64,000 nt of DNA from Tretioscincus oriximinensis (Eukaryota; Chordata; Lepidosauria; Squamata; Gymnophthalmidae): positions 744,623-808,622 of the forward strand of contig JAJVDF010000429.1 of the NCBI GenBank assembly GCA_022410635.1, read 5' to 3'. A program made the translations under genes and the position numbers. Positions 1 to 10,894 of the stretch are shown in pieces (position 1 is the stretch's first letter; each line of letters starts with the position of its first letter). The notes beneath the pieces were generated by a model. That model had not been told where the DNA came from. It did not search any database and saw only the letters and a program-made list of their open reading frames with translations.

Positions 1-124
1 CAACAACAACAACAACAACAACGATAATAACGATAATAACGATAATAACGATAATAACGATAATAATGATAATAATGATAATAAAAGTAATAATAAAAGT
101 AATAATAAAAGTAATAATAAATGA
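1..124. repeat. Compound CAA / ATAATAACG microsatellite
   Basis: The window opens inside a CAA run. This turns into about four copies of a 9-base GATAATAAC unit, then TGATAATAA units, then AGTAATAATAAA-type units. The left edge is cut by the window start. Confidence 0.95.
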
Positions 125-299
125 TTCAAAGGATCCATGCTCTTCCTCCCTCCAACCCTCCCACCGACACTGGAAAGAATGCAGTGGGAGCGAAGAGTCC
201 AAAGCCTGGGCGAAAGGGTCGGTTTTTACCAGGCTCCGAAAGCTATGCAGTGTAGGTGCCAGGAATTACGGAGCAGGCCTTGTTCTGGGATATATCTGC

Positions 300-450
300 A
301 CTGCTGCTTGCTAGTGTAGATGCCTGGTGGGCCCCTAGAGGGAACCTGTTCCAGCGTGTGGGAGCCACCACAGAGAAGGCTCTCCTATGTGCCCTTACCC
401 CTTGCATCTCTGGCAGGTGAGGCACTACCAGAAGCCCTCTTTCTTGAGAA
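300..450 (-). mobile_element. L2-like LINE ORF2 C-terminal fragment
   Basis: The minus-strand translation contains RRAFSVVAPTRWNRFPLGA. This resembles the RAFSVVAP-LWNSLP signature near the C-terminus of L2-clade ORF2 proteins. Only this short piece survives. Related fragments lie at 3.6, 14.7 and 46.3 kb. Confidence 0.6.
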
Positions 451-540
451 CCTAGGTAAATGTCAGTTCATCATACTTATAGGGGAGGGTGAAGCCTTTG
501 TTCTAAATCAGCCAGAAGGATATAGGTATGCGTTTGTGTA

Positions 541-1255
541 ATATATTTCTACTCTGTTTTTACTTGAGACCATTTTGGTGAATGTTGGCAAACGACTGTA
601 GGCTGAGTGCACATGGAGAGAGAAACCGAGTGAAATCCACAATCTAAAAGCAATTGCAGATTCCACTGGGATTTTCTGGGGCCCTGCTTACCCTGGAATC
701 CATGCGGAGCTGGCATGAGGCCAACGAGAATAAAGCAGGAGCAACTGCTGCGCATGCCCAGCCAAGTATGATCCTGCAGTCCTGCCGGCTGGCATCTTCT
801 TGTGCTGTTGATCTTCTCATGATGGAACGATAGACAGCAGGACTGGAGGCAGCGCCTAATGGAGGATGCAAGGATTTTGCCAAGCGGCCGGAAAAGACTG
901 TCAGTAGGAGAGCCCCCTTCCAGTAAAGCATTTTTCCAGGTGCATGGGGAAGCCTAGTGAAATCTCCATTAAGGAGTAAGGCAGTGAATATGATGGGACA
1001 GCGCACCGAAAACCAGGTAAATAAACGTAATGTAATGAATGAGTACGTAAATGTACTCATAGAAGTTTAATTCTCTCTGAATGTCCATATGCCTTAATAG
1101 GTGTTTCTTCTCCTGTTTGTGAATAAGAATCTGTCTGTCTATTGACCTCTCTCTGTTCTCTCTGTCCACTGATGGAAAGAAGAAAGCAGGAAAAAGCAGC
1201 TTTGGTTCTCTTCTTTTTGGGACTGAAAATGNATTAAAAGGATTTTTGGGAACTC
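541..1255. other. Unannotated stretch, nothing recognised
   Basis: Mixed-composition sequence with no repeat family or exon I can name. Open frames on both strands are short and have no recognisable motif. Confidence 0.5.
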
Positions 1256-1348
1256 TCTCCTCCCCTTTACTCCTCCTCTCCCACTCCCTCCTTCTCTTCC
1301 TCCCTTCCTCCCTCCCTCCTTCCCTCCCCTCTCTCCCTCCCTCCCAGC
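1256..1348. repeat. Polypyrimidine CT/CCT-rich tract
   Basis: About 90 bases made almost only of C and T (CTCC, TTCC and CTCT blocks). It is low complexity. The glutamate/glycine-rich frame across it is not a gene. Confidence 0.9.
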
Positions 1349-2620
1349 AGGAGGAAGGTAGCTTCCCAGTATGCTTCCTGATCTAATACATCAGTGTTGG
1401 TGCCATTGATAGCNTGACACCTCCTTGGCTGCCTACCTAGCCAGTGTGATGTCAATGCAATTTTGTGAAGANGTTGCGGCTATTGAATAACAGCGTTTGG
1501 TAGTGGTGGCTTTTAGCCACAGAGCTGTTAAGCAGCCCAATGATTAAGAATGATGCCCTCACCATGTTTACAGTGGGATAAACTAGCAGACCATTGCAGC
1601 AAAACAAATGAACAATGCTGGACCTCCTTTAATTGCTAAATAATTCCCCTGCTTATGCTCTGTTGATTTCGTAATATCCTTTCTTTCCCCAGATTCATTG
1701 CATTGCAATTTTGTTGTTGGCAGAGACGGAGAATAAAGTGATTTTTTTACTTTATTTTGTAAGAACACACACACACACACACTTTCAACCATCTTTAAGA
1801 AGAGAAAACGAGCGAACCCTCCCTCCCCATTATCCTGTAGCATTTACACACCTCCCTCCCTCATTTCTAAGCAGAGATTTAGAAAGATTTTCCACTTCCC
1901 TCCGGTCGTCTTTCTTAAGGCTTTCCGTCCTCAAGTAGCCAAAGCCCACCGTTAAAGTTTAATACTTAATGCAACACCGTTGAAGAGATAGGCTTTTCTT
2001 GCAGCCGGGTCTCAATTAAGAGATAAAAGATACACAAAAAGTGCAAAGCCCTTGATAAAGCTAAGAATACAAGGAGCGGCATGGAAGTGCTTGAAGCTGT
2101 CCAAGGCGATAACTGGATAGTCAGCTGGAATCTTCTTGAAATGAAGTGGGTGCTTTTACTTATCAAAATCCACATATGGGAAATTACTGCTGCCTACAGG
2201 GGTGATTAACACCACCTCAGTGGGTCAGAAACAAGCTGGGATAAGGTGAAAACGGTATCTGACTATCAACACCAAATACATCCATTTAGAAACAGGCGGC
2301 AGCCTTTCCTTTCTCCTCCGTCCCTCCCCTTTCTGTATCTTCAGATTTGCAGGTTACGGTGCGGCAGGCACCGTATGAATACAGCGTTTGCTCCAAGGGG
2401 CAGGTTTAATGTAATTTGTTTTTAATAGGCCCTGTCCACAATGAGGCTGCCGTCACACGAGGTNTTCCTGCCGGAATGTTAACAGCATCATGATTGCTCC
2501 GCCCCACACNACAACCGAGCTTTCGCTAAGACCACGGAGGTTTTCGCAAAGAACCCGGGAAAAAGCTCCTTCCCCCATTTGCTAATCTTTTCCGAAATGG
2601 TCATGCCTGTACATTAAATG
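1349..2620. other. Repeat-poor block, weak conserved-noncoding candidate
   Basis: No mobile element recognised over about 1.2 kb, apart from an AC dinucleotide run at 1764-1783. It has plain, non-repetitive texture with homeobox-type TAAT/ATTA words (for example near 1630 and 2400). No splice-bounded frame stands out. The conserved-noncoding suggestion is texture only. Confidence 0.3.
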
Positions 2621-2621
2621 G

Positions 2622-2745
2622 TCATGCCTGTAACGGGATTACCAGAAGTCTATGAGAAAATGCCAGCACAAGACAAAGCAGAATTGCATACTGAGCATGC
2701 TTAGTATTTACTTCCTGGTTACTCATCTTGTCTGTTCCATATGCA
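2622..2745 (-). repeat. Dispersed repeat R5 (GAGCATGCTCA family)
   Basis: The minus strand matches 34.88-34.99 kb closely: an AGCAGACAAG-like start, an AGGAAGTAAATA block, a GAGCATGCTCA palindrome, then CTTTGTCTTGTGCTGGC. Other partial copies lie at 18.85-19.04 and 19.75-19.9 kb. I cannot assign a class. Confidence 0.7.
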
Positions 2746-2839
2746 TTTAAAGGGTTTCCAATGGTTGGTTTGCAAAAGGATGAGGGGACGTATGCCTGGA
2801 CTTGCGATTGCTTTATTTTGGAACTTAACACCATTGTAG

Positions 2840-3055
2840 TTTTTATTCATTCATTCATTCATTCATTCATTCATTTATACTTACATGAAGTCTTATACTT
2901 GAAGGTCTCAGGCGGCCAACAATNAAAACAGCAAAACTGGCATATTAAAAAATTATCAAAACAGTATCTGAAGGTGGGAAAAAATGGCATTTCTTTGACT
3001 AAAGTCCAGGTAAAAGAGAGGCACCTTCAAAGATCTTCTAAAAGAATACAATGAT
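2840..3055 (-). mobile_element. L2-like LINE 3' end with TTCA/ATTT tail
   Basis: Antisense L2-type 3' region. A TTCA/TTTA tail is followed by CAGGCGGCCAACAAT, ACAGTATCTGAAGGTGGG and ATCTTCTAAAAGAA. The same order occurs at 13.97-14.17 kb, and inverted at 14.74-15.05 kb where the C-terminal coding part is also present. Confidence 0.65.
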
Positions 3056-3589
3056 CGGGACTGGTTTTTTCCACAGTTATAGTAGGCACGATTGCCACAG
3101 TCGCTAAGGAGATGGTCTGTCACCTGACAGATGGGATTTCAAGACCCTTTGTCATACATAGGGAGGGGTGAGTGCCTTCTACTAGCCTGAAGCTCTAGCT
3201 AACCCAGCTAATCAAAAGCAAAAATTGTAAGAAATTGCAACAGACTGCGACTAGATAAATGCCTGGTGGGGAAGATGTGAGCCTTCGGACAGAAAATACC
3301 TTTGTAAACTGCTTTGAGTCCCTTTGGGTGAGAGGTCTCAAGGCTAGGTGTGAATTTCCANTGGCTCATGGCTCACAGAGAATGTTGGAAATTGTAGTAA
3401 GATATGCGCAGCGATGAATTATCAGAAATGCAATGTGATGGGAACACAAGGCAACTCAACGGGAATACTGGTAGTCCAACAAACAATGTGGAACATTACT
3501 AGTAATTGGGAAATGATTTGCAAGTGGGTTATTCTGGATTTAAATTAATTCTGGAATTAAGTAGATCATCTGGTCTATATCTCAGAATA
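3056..3589. other. Mostly unassigned, short retroelement tail at 3250-3345
   Basis: At about 3300-3345, CTGCTTTGAGTCCCTTTGGG resembles the shared 3' tail of the window's SINEs. The rest has no recognisable feature. Confidence 0.45.
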
Positions 3590-3745
3590 GTAGCCTGCAA
3601 CCCACTTGCTAATGTATACGCTTGGAAGACACCACAGAGAAGCCCCTCCTACATGCCCCTACCCCTTGTATCTCTTAAATGGGAGGAACTACCAGGAGGC
3701 CTTCTCCTTGAGATCTTAGTGGTCTATATGAGAGGAGGCAGTCCT
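3590..3745 (-). mobile_element. L2-like LINE ORF2 C-terminal fragment
   Basis: Contains the CACCACAGAGAAG block and a CTTCTCCTTGAGATCTTAG ending, also seen at 360-450 and 46.3 kb. Antisense to the L2-type RAFSVVAP coding region, with frame disruptions. Confidence 0.55.
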
Positions 3746-4483
3746 TCAGAATTTATCTNTGCCTGTATTAAATCTATCAAGNCTGCTGGCTACCACCGTC
3801 TTTACTGGAAGAGGGAGTGATAGCTAATAGAAGAGATGGTGGTAGCTAGCAGCATACCACTACCTAGCTTGGATTGGCAACTCCCTGCTTTCCTGGCCCT
3901 ACATTTCAGAACCAATTTATATATTATTTCTGTCATTATTTTGGTACGAAGGACAAAGGTATTAATGACCGTAACAAGCCCCAACACACCTTCCATGCAT
4001 TTCTAGTGGAACCTGACCTTTTGGCCTTTGGAGTATACCATTTGATCCGTCTACTCCGAAGCAGANCACACTAGATATGCTACCAAACCACGATTTGTCT
4101 CTATTGCTTTCTTTGGCAATCTGCTTTGCAAATAATTTCCTGCCATTTATGCCTCACCCCACCATCTGTCCTGCATCGAGATGGTACATTTGATCCTTTC
4201 CAACAGAGGATGGTTCTGTCTCTTTGCCACAGGGCTGGTTCCAGGTGCAGATGGGAAGTGAGTTTATATAGTGCCTTATGCTCATTCATGACTTTTTTAT
4301 TTCATCTGAGGATTAATCCATTTTATGTTTTAATCCATTTTCGACCCACCTTTCGAGAGAAAGAACATATTAAAAAAATACTTTTTCTCCATATTATCTA
4401 ATCCGAACAATTTGATCTTTTTTTAAAAAAGCGTATTTTTATCTCACTTAATTGCAGCCCAACCACATTCTTATNAAAGNAGG
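3746..4483. other. Unannotated stretch, nothing recognised
   Basis: Low-copy-looking sequence, AT-rich towards 4300-4480. No repeat or exon signature seen. Confidence 0.45.
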
Positions 4484-4815
4484 AAGGGAAGAGGAGGAGG
4501 AAGGGGGGAGGGAGAAAAGTAGGAGAGAAGTAGATGGTGAATGAGGAAAAGAGGAAGAGGAGGAGGAAGAAGAAAAAGAAAGAGGAAATGAGGGAAAAAG
4601 GAAGAGGTGAAGGAGAAGGAGGAAAAAATAAGGATAAAAAGAAATCAGAAAAGGCAAAGAAGGAGATGAAAANGAAGAGGAGGAGGAGAAGAAAGTGGAA
4701 AGGAGAAAAAGGAGGAGGAGGAGAAGGTGGAGTATAAAAAGAAGGAGGAGTCAAAGAAGACATCGCAAGAGTAGAAGGTGGTCAAACAGGAAGAGGCGGA
4801 GGAGAGGAAATGGAG
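4484..4815. repeat. Polypurine GGA/GAA/AAG tract
   Basis: About 330 bases, nearly all A and G on the plus strand, with imperfect GAG and GAA triplets. The Lys/Arg/Glu-rich and Ser/Pro/Phe-rich frames over it are composition artefacts. Confidence 0.95.
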
Positions 4816-4914
4816 GAGTTTTTATCATTGACTTTTCTCAACTTATTCTATGCTTAATACAGATTAAACTACCAAGCAAAGCAGTCACTACTAGTCCCAT
4901 CAGCACCAACGGTG

Positions 4915-5165
4915 GTGTCAAGATGCCGGGCCGTCCAGGGTCTGGTCCCTCAGCTCTGGAATNGCCTCCCACTGCAACTGAGACTGGGAGAGGATATTGT
5001 CCTTTCTCGAAGGAAGCTAAAAGATTTTCTTTTTGATTCCTTAGAGTGAATCTGCTAGGTGTGGGGAGAAGCTTTATGGGAGGCTGTTGTATGTTTCATT
5101 GATTGTATATGTCTTTTTTTGTGAGGCCCTTTGGAAAAATAGATAAATAAATGTTTCCTTTATTT
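4915..5165 (+). mobile_element. L2-like LINE 3' end
   Basis: Plus-strand decayed L2-type end. A CTCAGCTCTGGAAT block corresponds to the LWNSLP coding region, followed by a GAAGCTAAAAGATTTTCTT block and a TTTATTT / AAATAAATG tail. Confidence 0.6.
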
Positions 5166-5182
5166 ATTTGACTAATAAACAG

Positions 5183-5275
5183 ACTGAAGAAGAAGTCTTG
5201 TCTANGAACGCTCATGTTACCTACNGTTACTTTGTGAATCTCTAAGGTGCTACAAGATCCCCTTGCAAGATGTTC
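5183..5275 (+). mobile_element. PLE terminal-repeat fragment
   Basis: A diverged sense unit of the Penelope terminal family. GAAGAAGTCTTGTCTA is followed by GCTCATGTT and TCTCTAAGGTGCTACAAGAT. Compare the intact unit at 31.69-31.82 kb. Confidence 0.75.
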
Positions 5276-5544
5276 TTACAAGCTATTCGCTGGGGGTTTC
5301 CCGACCCCTTTCTTAACGAACAAACTTCCATCCCGTCAACTAAGAAATGGAAAAGTATATAGTATTTTATGGTATATACTATATACTATATACTATATTT
5401 TATAATATTATGAAGAGAACAGAATCACATAAAACATCTTTGCTATCCTACATTATTCACACGGGATGCATTTTTATTCTATTCACTGTAAGCTTTGTGA
5501 ATCTTAAATAAAATGCCTTTAATAATCAAATCTTGATCTCTTTG

Positions 5545-5850
5545 AAGCTAAGAATATAAGAGGAGCCCTGCTGAATGGGACCAGTGAGTCCATCTAGTCC
5601 AGTGTTCTGTCTCACACAGTGGCTCATCCACATGCCAGTGTAGACTATGGCAGGCCCCATTCGGGGCCTGNCCTAGTCCACACTAGCATGTGGATGGCAA
5701 ATCATAAGAGAATCCCTGTTGAATGGGGCTGAAGCCCATATAGTCCAGCCTTCTGCCTCACAAAGAGGCCCACCATGTGTCTGAGGAGAAGAAGGCAAAA
5801 TCTTCAACTGTTCTCCATGCCCTGCAAATGGTCTTTGAATCTTAACCTCT
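5545..5850 (-). mobile_element. Two antisense CR1 3' ends split by an FB2 centre
   Basis: At 5545-5630 and 5702-5850 there are antisense CR1 tails (AAGAGGAGCCCTGCTGAATG, then CATCTAGTCCAG). Between them, 5625-5701 is the near-palindromic FB2 core around GGCCCCATTCGGGGCC, followed by the CACTAGCATGTGGATGGC arm. Confidence 0.7.
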
Positions 5851-6525
5851 TGATAAGGGGTGTGTGTGTCACTATAGCAACTACACTTGCTTACACGCTA
5901 TTTAAAAACAATTTTAATTGGCTTCAGGACGATCGAGGAGCAAGTGACCCTTATTGTTAATGTGAGAACATTTCTTCTCTGAGGCACCCAGAAAACTTGT
6001 TATGTTTCCATCATTAGAGTATTGTCCTATTTAAAGTCCCGGAATTGTTCAGTCATTTGTCCAAAATCTAAGTTTATATCATACATTTTTATTACTGACT
6101 CTACTGAAGAGGTTCACATAATTAATCCAATTAGCAGTTCTCGTAGCTGTGACCCATGTTGGTTAATTTATTTTCTCAGATCAATTATCTGAGTTAAATG
6201 AGGGGAGGTATCTTCCTTTTGAGCTCCATAGCAACCAGTTTTTGTAAAAGTGATGAAATTATATTCAAATAAATTCTATTTTAAGTTTTTCAAAACTCGA
6301 TGTTTGTACTTGAAAGGTACTTTTGATGTCCAATCACCTCTTTGTGACCCCATGGACTACATTTTATTACACACCTCTGTCCTCCACTTCTCCTCCTGAT
6401 ACTATCTCTGCATCTGATCATTTACTGTTCTCTTTTCCTTTTGCTTTCAGTCCTTACAAGCGTCAAAAGTCTTGTCTTCTCATTCTTTGGCAAAAGCATT
6501 TCAATTTCAGCTTTAGCATTACTAG
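5851..6525. other. Unannotated AT-rich stretch
   Basis: No repeat family or coding signature recognised. A diverged CR1 end may spill in at the left edge. Confidence 0.4.
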
Positions 6526-6527
6526 CA

Positions 6528-6790
6528 GTAGAAGAATAAGAGGAGGAGGAGGAGAATAATTTGGTTTTTATCTTCTGCTTATCTNAACCCAAAAAGACTC
6601 AAAGCAGCTTACATAACCTTATGTCTTTCACTTCACAACAGACACCTTGTGAAGTTCGTGGGACTGATAGAGCTCAGAAGAATGGTGAATAGCCAAAGGA
6701 GGAGTGCAGAATCAAGCAGGGGGACTTTCAAGAGTCTGACACTGCAACCACTTGCCCAGATTGGCTCTCAGAACAAAGGATAAAGATAAG
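6528..6790 (-). mobile_element. tRNA-headed SINE (S1) with GGA tail
   Basis: Antisense SINE. An AGGAGGAGGAGGAGAAT tract precedes TTTTTATC, an AACCCAAAAAGACTCAAAGC tail, a CACAACAGACACCTTGTGAAG body, and a decayed tRNA-like head near CTGCAACCACTTGCCC. Same family as 21.64-21.85 kb. Confidence 0.65.
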
Positions 6791-6879
6791 GAGAAGCAGA
6801 AGAAAGAGAAAACGTCACATGTTCTTGACTTCCTGAAAATTTCATTTCAGGAATACTACCTGTTTTCCCATCCTAAAAC

Positions 6880-7335
6880 CATGGATACACCTGTCTTCCA
6901 TCCATTTCCTTAATCCTATCTTGAAGCTGTCCAGGCTGCTATAGCTACCATCACCTCTTCTGGAAGTAAAATCCACAGACCAATCAATGACCCTATGGGT
7001 GAAAAAATATACTTGCCCCTGTTTGTTCTCACTCTTCTGCCCGTTAGTTTCAAGGAATGGCTCTCCATCCTANTGTTGTGTGATATTTTTTCCTCTGGTC
7101 ATCCTATCCACTTCTATCAATCAGCTCACCTCTTAAATGCTGTCTTTTGAGGCTGAGGAGGCCCAGACATTGCAACTAGTTTCATAAGATATTTTGTGCT
7201 AGTCGATCATTCTTGCTGCCCCGTTTTGTACCTTCTCCAGTTCCACAAAATCCTTTCTGAAGTGTACACAGGATTCCAAATGTGGCCTCACCATAGGTTT
7301 ATAAAGGGCAAAATGGCACTTGCTGATACTTGATG
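6880..7335 (-). mobile_element. CR1-like LINE ORF2 C-terminal region
   Basis: The minus strand encodes pieces such as YKPMVRPHLESCVHFRKDF and LEKVQNGAARMID. These match the YKSVVRPHLEYCVQFW / LEKVQKRATKMIKG segment of the better copy at 19.07-19.54 kb. Stops and frameshifts make it a dead fragment. Confidence 0.85.
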
Positions 7336-8165
7336 GTTGAACTGGTAAGTAACAATGACAAGACAGAAATGGTAAATAATACTTGTGAGCCTCCAACTAG
7401 TAACAGTGCAGTTTTCTGTCATCAGGATGGACTGACCTCGCTTGAAAATCTACATACACCTTTTGGAGGGGAGGGGGTGGGTGGAGAGCAAACTCTGATT
7501 TGGGGCCCTTTTTTGATATTGTGCCACAACGCGAGTTTAAGCAGGTGGCCAGGTGAAATATGAAAGGCGTGTGAAACAAAGAATGTTTATTTCCTGGTTT
7601 TTGCCTGCAGGGGAGGAATTATGAAAGCAAAGTGGAAATCTGACAGCCAGAGAGGGCGTCCAGGATTTTCAAATGAAGTGGTTTAATGGTTATTTTTAAA
7701 AGCTATGCAAATTGATGTCAATTTGCAAACAAAAAGAACCCACTGCAAACAGATGAATTTCTAAACATTATATCTCTATCATCTTTGACCCTTTCTCTCT
7801 CTCTCTCTATTTTGATTGGATCAAACTTATAGGAAGTTGCAGTTCATAAATGGCTGACGTGTTCTTTTTGCTTTCTTTTTTTNAAAAAGATTTATTTGAA
7901 TTGCAATCTTTTTTTTCTTTAATAGTTATTTTATCTCCTTTATAATATTTTATCTTTCCATTAATTACTGCATGGGCCTCTCCACATCAGTGGTTTTCTC
8001 TATAAAGCCTGCGATTAAGAGTTCAACTTCCATTTCTTGTAAAAAGTCTCCATGTCATAAAAACTGTTAAATTTTCCATTTCAAGTATGTCCATCAGTTT
8101 AATAAGCCAACCCTCTATTGAGGGAGTTGCTTCTTCCTTCCATCTCTGAGCATATTTATCAAGGA
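7336..8165. other. Unassigned; possible antisense L1-like piece at the right
   Basis: 7336-7790 has no recognisable feature. There is a TC run at about 7794-7811. From about 7900 to 8165 the AT-rich, T-rich strand with GAGCATA near the end is reminiscent of antisense L1, but I see no diagnostic protein motif. Confidence 0.3.
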
Positions 8166-8215
8166 GATAGGCAGACAATCAGATAGAGATAGAGAGATAG
8201 ATGATAGACAGATAA
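8166..8215. repeat. Degenerate GATA/CAGA microsatellite
   Basis: Run of GATAGA and CAGACA-type units. A second GATAGATAGG / CAGACAGATA run at 8404-8431 directly abuts a PLE terminal unit. Confidence 0.85.
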
Positions 8216-8219
8216 AATT

Positions 8220-8402
8220 GGTAGGGACCTTAGGGTCATGGGGCCCTAACTGCCTGCTCAATGCAAGATTCACTGAACCATTCTAGACAGATGGCTGCGG
8301 ATCCTCTGTTTGAAGACTTCCAGCGAAGGAGAATTCCCCATCTCCTGTAGCAACCTCTTCCACTAGTAGATCACCCTGTGGAACAATTTGCCACAGGAGG
8401 TG
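8220..8402 (-). mobile_element. CR1-like 3' end of the second lineage (CR1b)
   Basis: Antisense CR1b. AGGGTCATGGGGCCCTAACT and TGAAGACTTCCAGCGAAGG match 61.55-61.67 kb, where the frame still reads WNRLPQEVVSSPSLEVFKQR. This lineage differs from the CR1a copies with TTCTTATG tails. Confidence 0.8.
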
Positions 8403-8431
8403 GTCAGATAGATAGGTAGGCAGACAGATAT

Positions 8432-8628
8432 TCCAGTAAGGGGCCTTCTGGTACCTTTAAAAGATAGAAAGCACGAGCTTTCATAGACAAGTCAACTTCT
8501 TCAGATGCACCTTGAGAAGTAGACTTGTCTACCAAAGCTCCTGCTCCTCCCCTTTCCTAAGGTGCTACAAGGTATCCCCCCCATGCTGGATTTTATAGTC
8601 CAGACCAACACAGCTATTTCTTTGAACT
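8432..8628. mobile_element. Palindromic PLE terminal unit
   Basis: An antisense half (TTCCAGTAAGG to CTTCTTCAGATGCA) is followed directly by a sense half (GAGAAGTAGACTTGTCTACC, CTAAGGTGCTACAAGG, CAGACCAACACAGCTATTTC). This is the same head-to-head design as the fresh insertion at 33.9 kb, but diverged. It abuts a CAGA/GATA microsatellite on the left. Confidence 0.85.
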
Positions 8629-8633
8629 CTACA

Positions 8634-9105
8634 TAAGAACATAAGAACATAAGAAGAGCCATACTGGATCAGGCCACAGCCCATCAAGTCCAGCATTCTG
8701 TGTCACTCAGAGGCCCACCAGATGCACCTGGGCAGTCCGAACAGAGGAAAGCAAAATATGCTCCTGTTCATGACTCCCTGCAAATGGTATCTCAGGAGTC
8801 CTGCCTGTGGCTCCATCCCAGAGGCAACATCCAGACATCCATCTTATTATCCATTTATACCTTTGGTGTCCATAAACCTGTCTAGTCCTGTCTTGAAACT
8901 ATCCAAGCTGTTAGCTACCACCACCTCTTCAGGAAGTAAATTCCACAGGCCGATGACCCTCTGGGTGAAAAAATACTTTCCTTTGTCTGTTCTCACTTTT
9001 CTACCCAACAGTTTTAAGGAGGGCCCCCTGGTCCTTGTGTTGTGTGATAGAGAAAACATTTTTTCTCTATTCACCCTGTCGATCCCATGCATGATTTTCT
9101 ACCTC
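8634..9105 (-). mobile_element. CR1-like LINE 3' end (CR1a)
   Basis: Starts on the plus strand with the repeated tail ACATAAGAACATAAGAA. The minus-strand frame at 8847-9092 reads MHGIDRVNREKMFSLSHNT and then RKVRTDKGKYFFTQRVIGLW and LLPEEVVVANSLDSFKTGLD. This is the C-terminus of CR1 ORF2 downstream of the reverse transcriptase. It is 5'-truncated near 9105 and looks young. Confidence 0.92.
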
Positions 9106-10160
9106 TGAGCACCTACCATGCCTGCTATTATAACGACATACTTTATAGTAGCCCCACATAAATATATTGTCCAAGCTTTTATCCATCAAACCCACCAGTT
9201 TACTGTTCTCTTTTACCAGCTTCTGGCCTCTTNCCTGCTGAAATGGGGCTGAAGTGTCTCTGCTTTGAAGCTGAGCCCTGAGATGCGCATGGATTCACAT
9301 GAAAGGAGGAGGGAGCCTTGGCAGCGTAGGGCAGAGAGTTGCCGTCTGAATTTCCAAAGTTGTTAATACCAAAGTCAGCGACCCTCTTCTTATGTAGTTA
9401 ATAAGCANATATCGGAGTCTTTAACTTCACAGCAGGCTCCTGCTTGAGAGGTGCACGATTCAAGCAATAGGTACCCCTTGCATTCCTGAAATTAATAAAT
9501 TGGACGCGTCAAATGCCAATTATTTGCTTTCCTATTTTCATAGGTGATTTTGCTAAGCAGAAGCCTCTGCTAATCCTGCATTCACACAGATAGAAGGTCA
9601 AAGTTGGCCAGTGAGGCAAGAAATACCATATCAGGGTTTCCTTCCTCTCCAATTGAAAGAGGCATAAATTGTGGAATTAGTGTATTGATTGAAGGATACA
9701 ACTTCAAGCAATCAGTTTGTTCTGGCTTGACAAGATTATTTTATCCTACTTTTCTTTTATTATTATGTGTTGTATTTGAGTCATCCTTCAGGCAGATGAA
9801 ATGACAGTTTGATTTAACTCAATAAAACCTACCAGTTAGAAAACCTACTGAGCCGAACAAAAGCAGCGATGGGGGGAAGGTGCAGGTTTGGTGTAAGCAA
9901 GCATAACCCTTGGAAAGGAGGAAATATTAACTGAAATTATGGCTCTCGTCAATGCATTTCTATGGAAACTTGGGAGGAATTTAGAAGGCCACCACACAGG
10001 GCAAGCTTTTCTTTCTCTTGCCCCCCCAAAATATGACCTGCTAAAATGCGTGGAATAAAAGTTTGATTAAAAAAAATGATTAAAATGTAGCTTTTAATAA
10101 TTAGAAGCTATTGTAGAGTACAATGATGATGATAAGAATGATAATGCAATTTAGAATATC
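9106..10160. other. Repeat-poor stretch with conserved-noncoding candidate at 9400-9600
   Basis: No mobile element recognised. The segment 9470-9600 has varied, non-repetitive sequence with TTAATAAATT and CCAATTATTTGC homeodomain-like words, the texture of vertebrate regulatory DNA. No exon seen. Confidence 0.3.
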
Positions 10161-10162
10161 TT

Positions 10163-10672
10163 ATTAAGCCCCTTTCCACATGAAGCCTTATTCTGGGTGA
10201 CATCTCAGAACAGAGCTTGGCCAGTCACATGCCAGTATAAGGCACCATTCAGGGCCTGCCATAGTCTACACGAGCGTGTGGCTAGCAGGCTCATATTCTG
10301 GTTGGCAGACTCCTATTCTGAGTTCCAGCGCAGGATACGGTTCCGTGTCGACTCTCACTTGGACTTAGGCTTTGTCCACATGGAGCCTTATTCTGGGTAA
10401 CATTCTGGGACTGAGCTTGGCNTCCACATGCCAATATACACTAGCATGTGGATAGCAGGCCCATGTTCTGAGATTTTACCTCANAATAAGGCTCAGGCCC
10501 TATCCATGCAGAGCCTTATTCTGGATAACACCTCGGGACAGAGCTTGGCCACCCAGGTGACAGTATTCGCTATGGCAGGCCCCATAATCTACCCTAGCAT
10601 GTGGATGGCAGGCTCCTATTTTGAGGTATATTCCAAGCCAGATAAGGTTTTGTGTGGACAGGGCCGCAGGCT
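10163..10672. mobile_element. Three consecutive FB2 foldback copies
   Basis: Three diverged copies in the same order, at about 10168-10345, 10369-10494 and 10495-10665. Each starts with CCACATG-AGCCTTATTCTGG (third: CCATGCAGAGCC), continues with AGAGCTTGGCC and TAGCATGTGGAT-GCAGGC, and runs towards the inverted end ATAAGGCTCA/GATAAGGTT. See 50.63-50.79 kb for a whole copy. Confidence 0.8.
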
Positions 10673-10685
10673 ATATTCATTCAGT

Positions 10686-10881
10686 TAGGCTGACCAGATG
10701 ACCCCTTTTGGGGGCGGGGGTTGAAAACCCGGTTTTGGGGTGCCTCCCGGTTTTTGCTGAGGAACTAAAAAAAATTAAAATCTTTTTTTTGAAAAAAAAA
10801 TGTCCTCAGCAAAAACCGGGAGGTACCCCAAAACCGGGTTTTCAACCCCCGCCCCCCAAAAGGGGTCATCTGGTCAGCCGA
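10686..10881. mobile_element. FB1 foldback element
   Basis: 196 bases that are nearly a perfect hairpin. TAGGCTGACCAGATGACCCC at the left faces GGGGTCATCTGGTCAGCCGA at the right, with AAAACCGGGTTTT-type and CGGGAGG blocks on both arms around an A/T-rich centre. No frame; probably a non-autonomous DNA transposon of unknown superfamily. Confidence 0.85.
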
Positions 10882-10894
10882 ATTTCAGTACTTC

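Noticed and set aside
4398..4763. Long Ser/Phe/Pro-rich and Lys/Arg/Glu-rich open frames
   Set aside because: They translate a polypurine tract; composition alone keeps the frames open.
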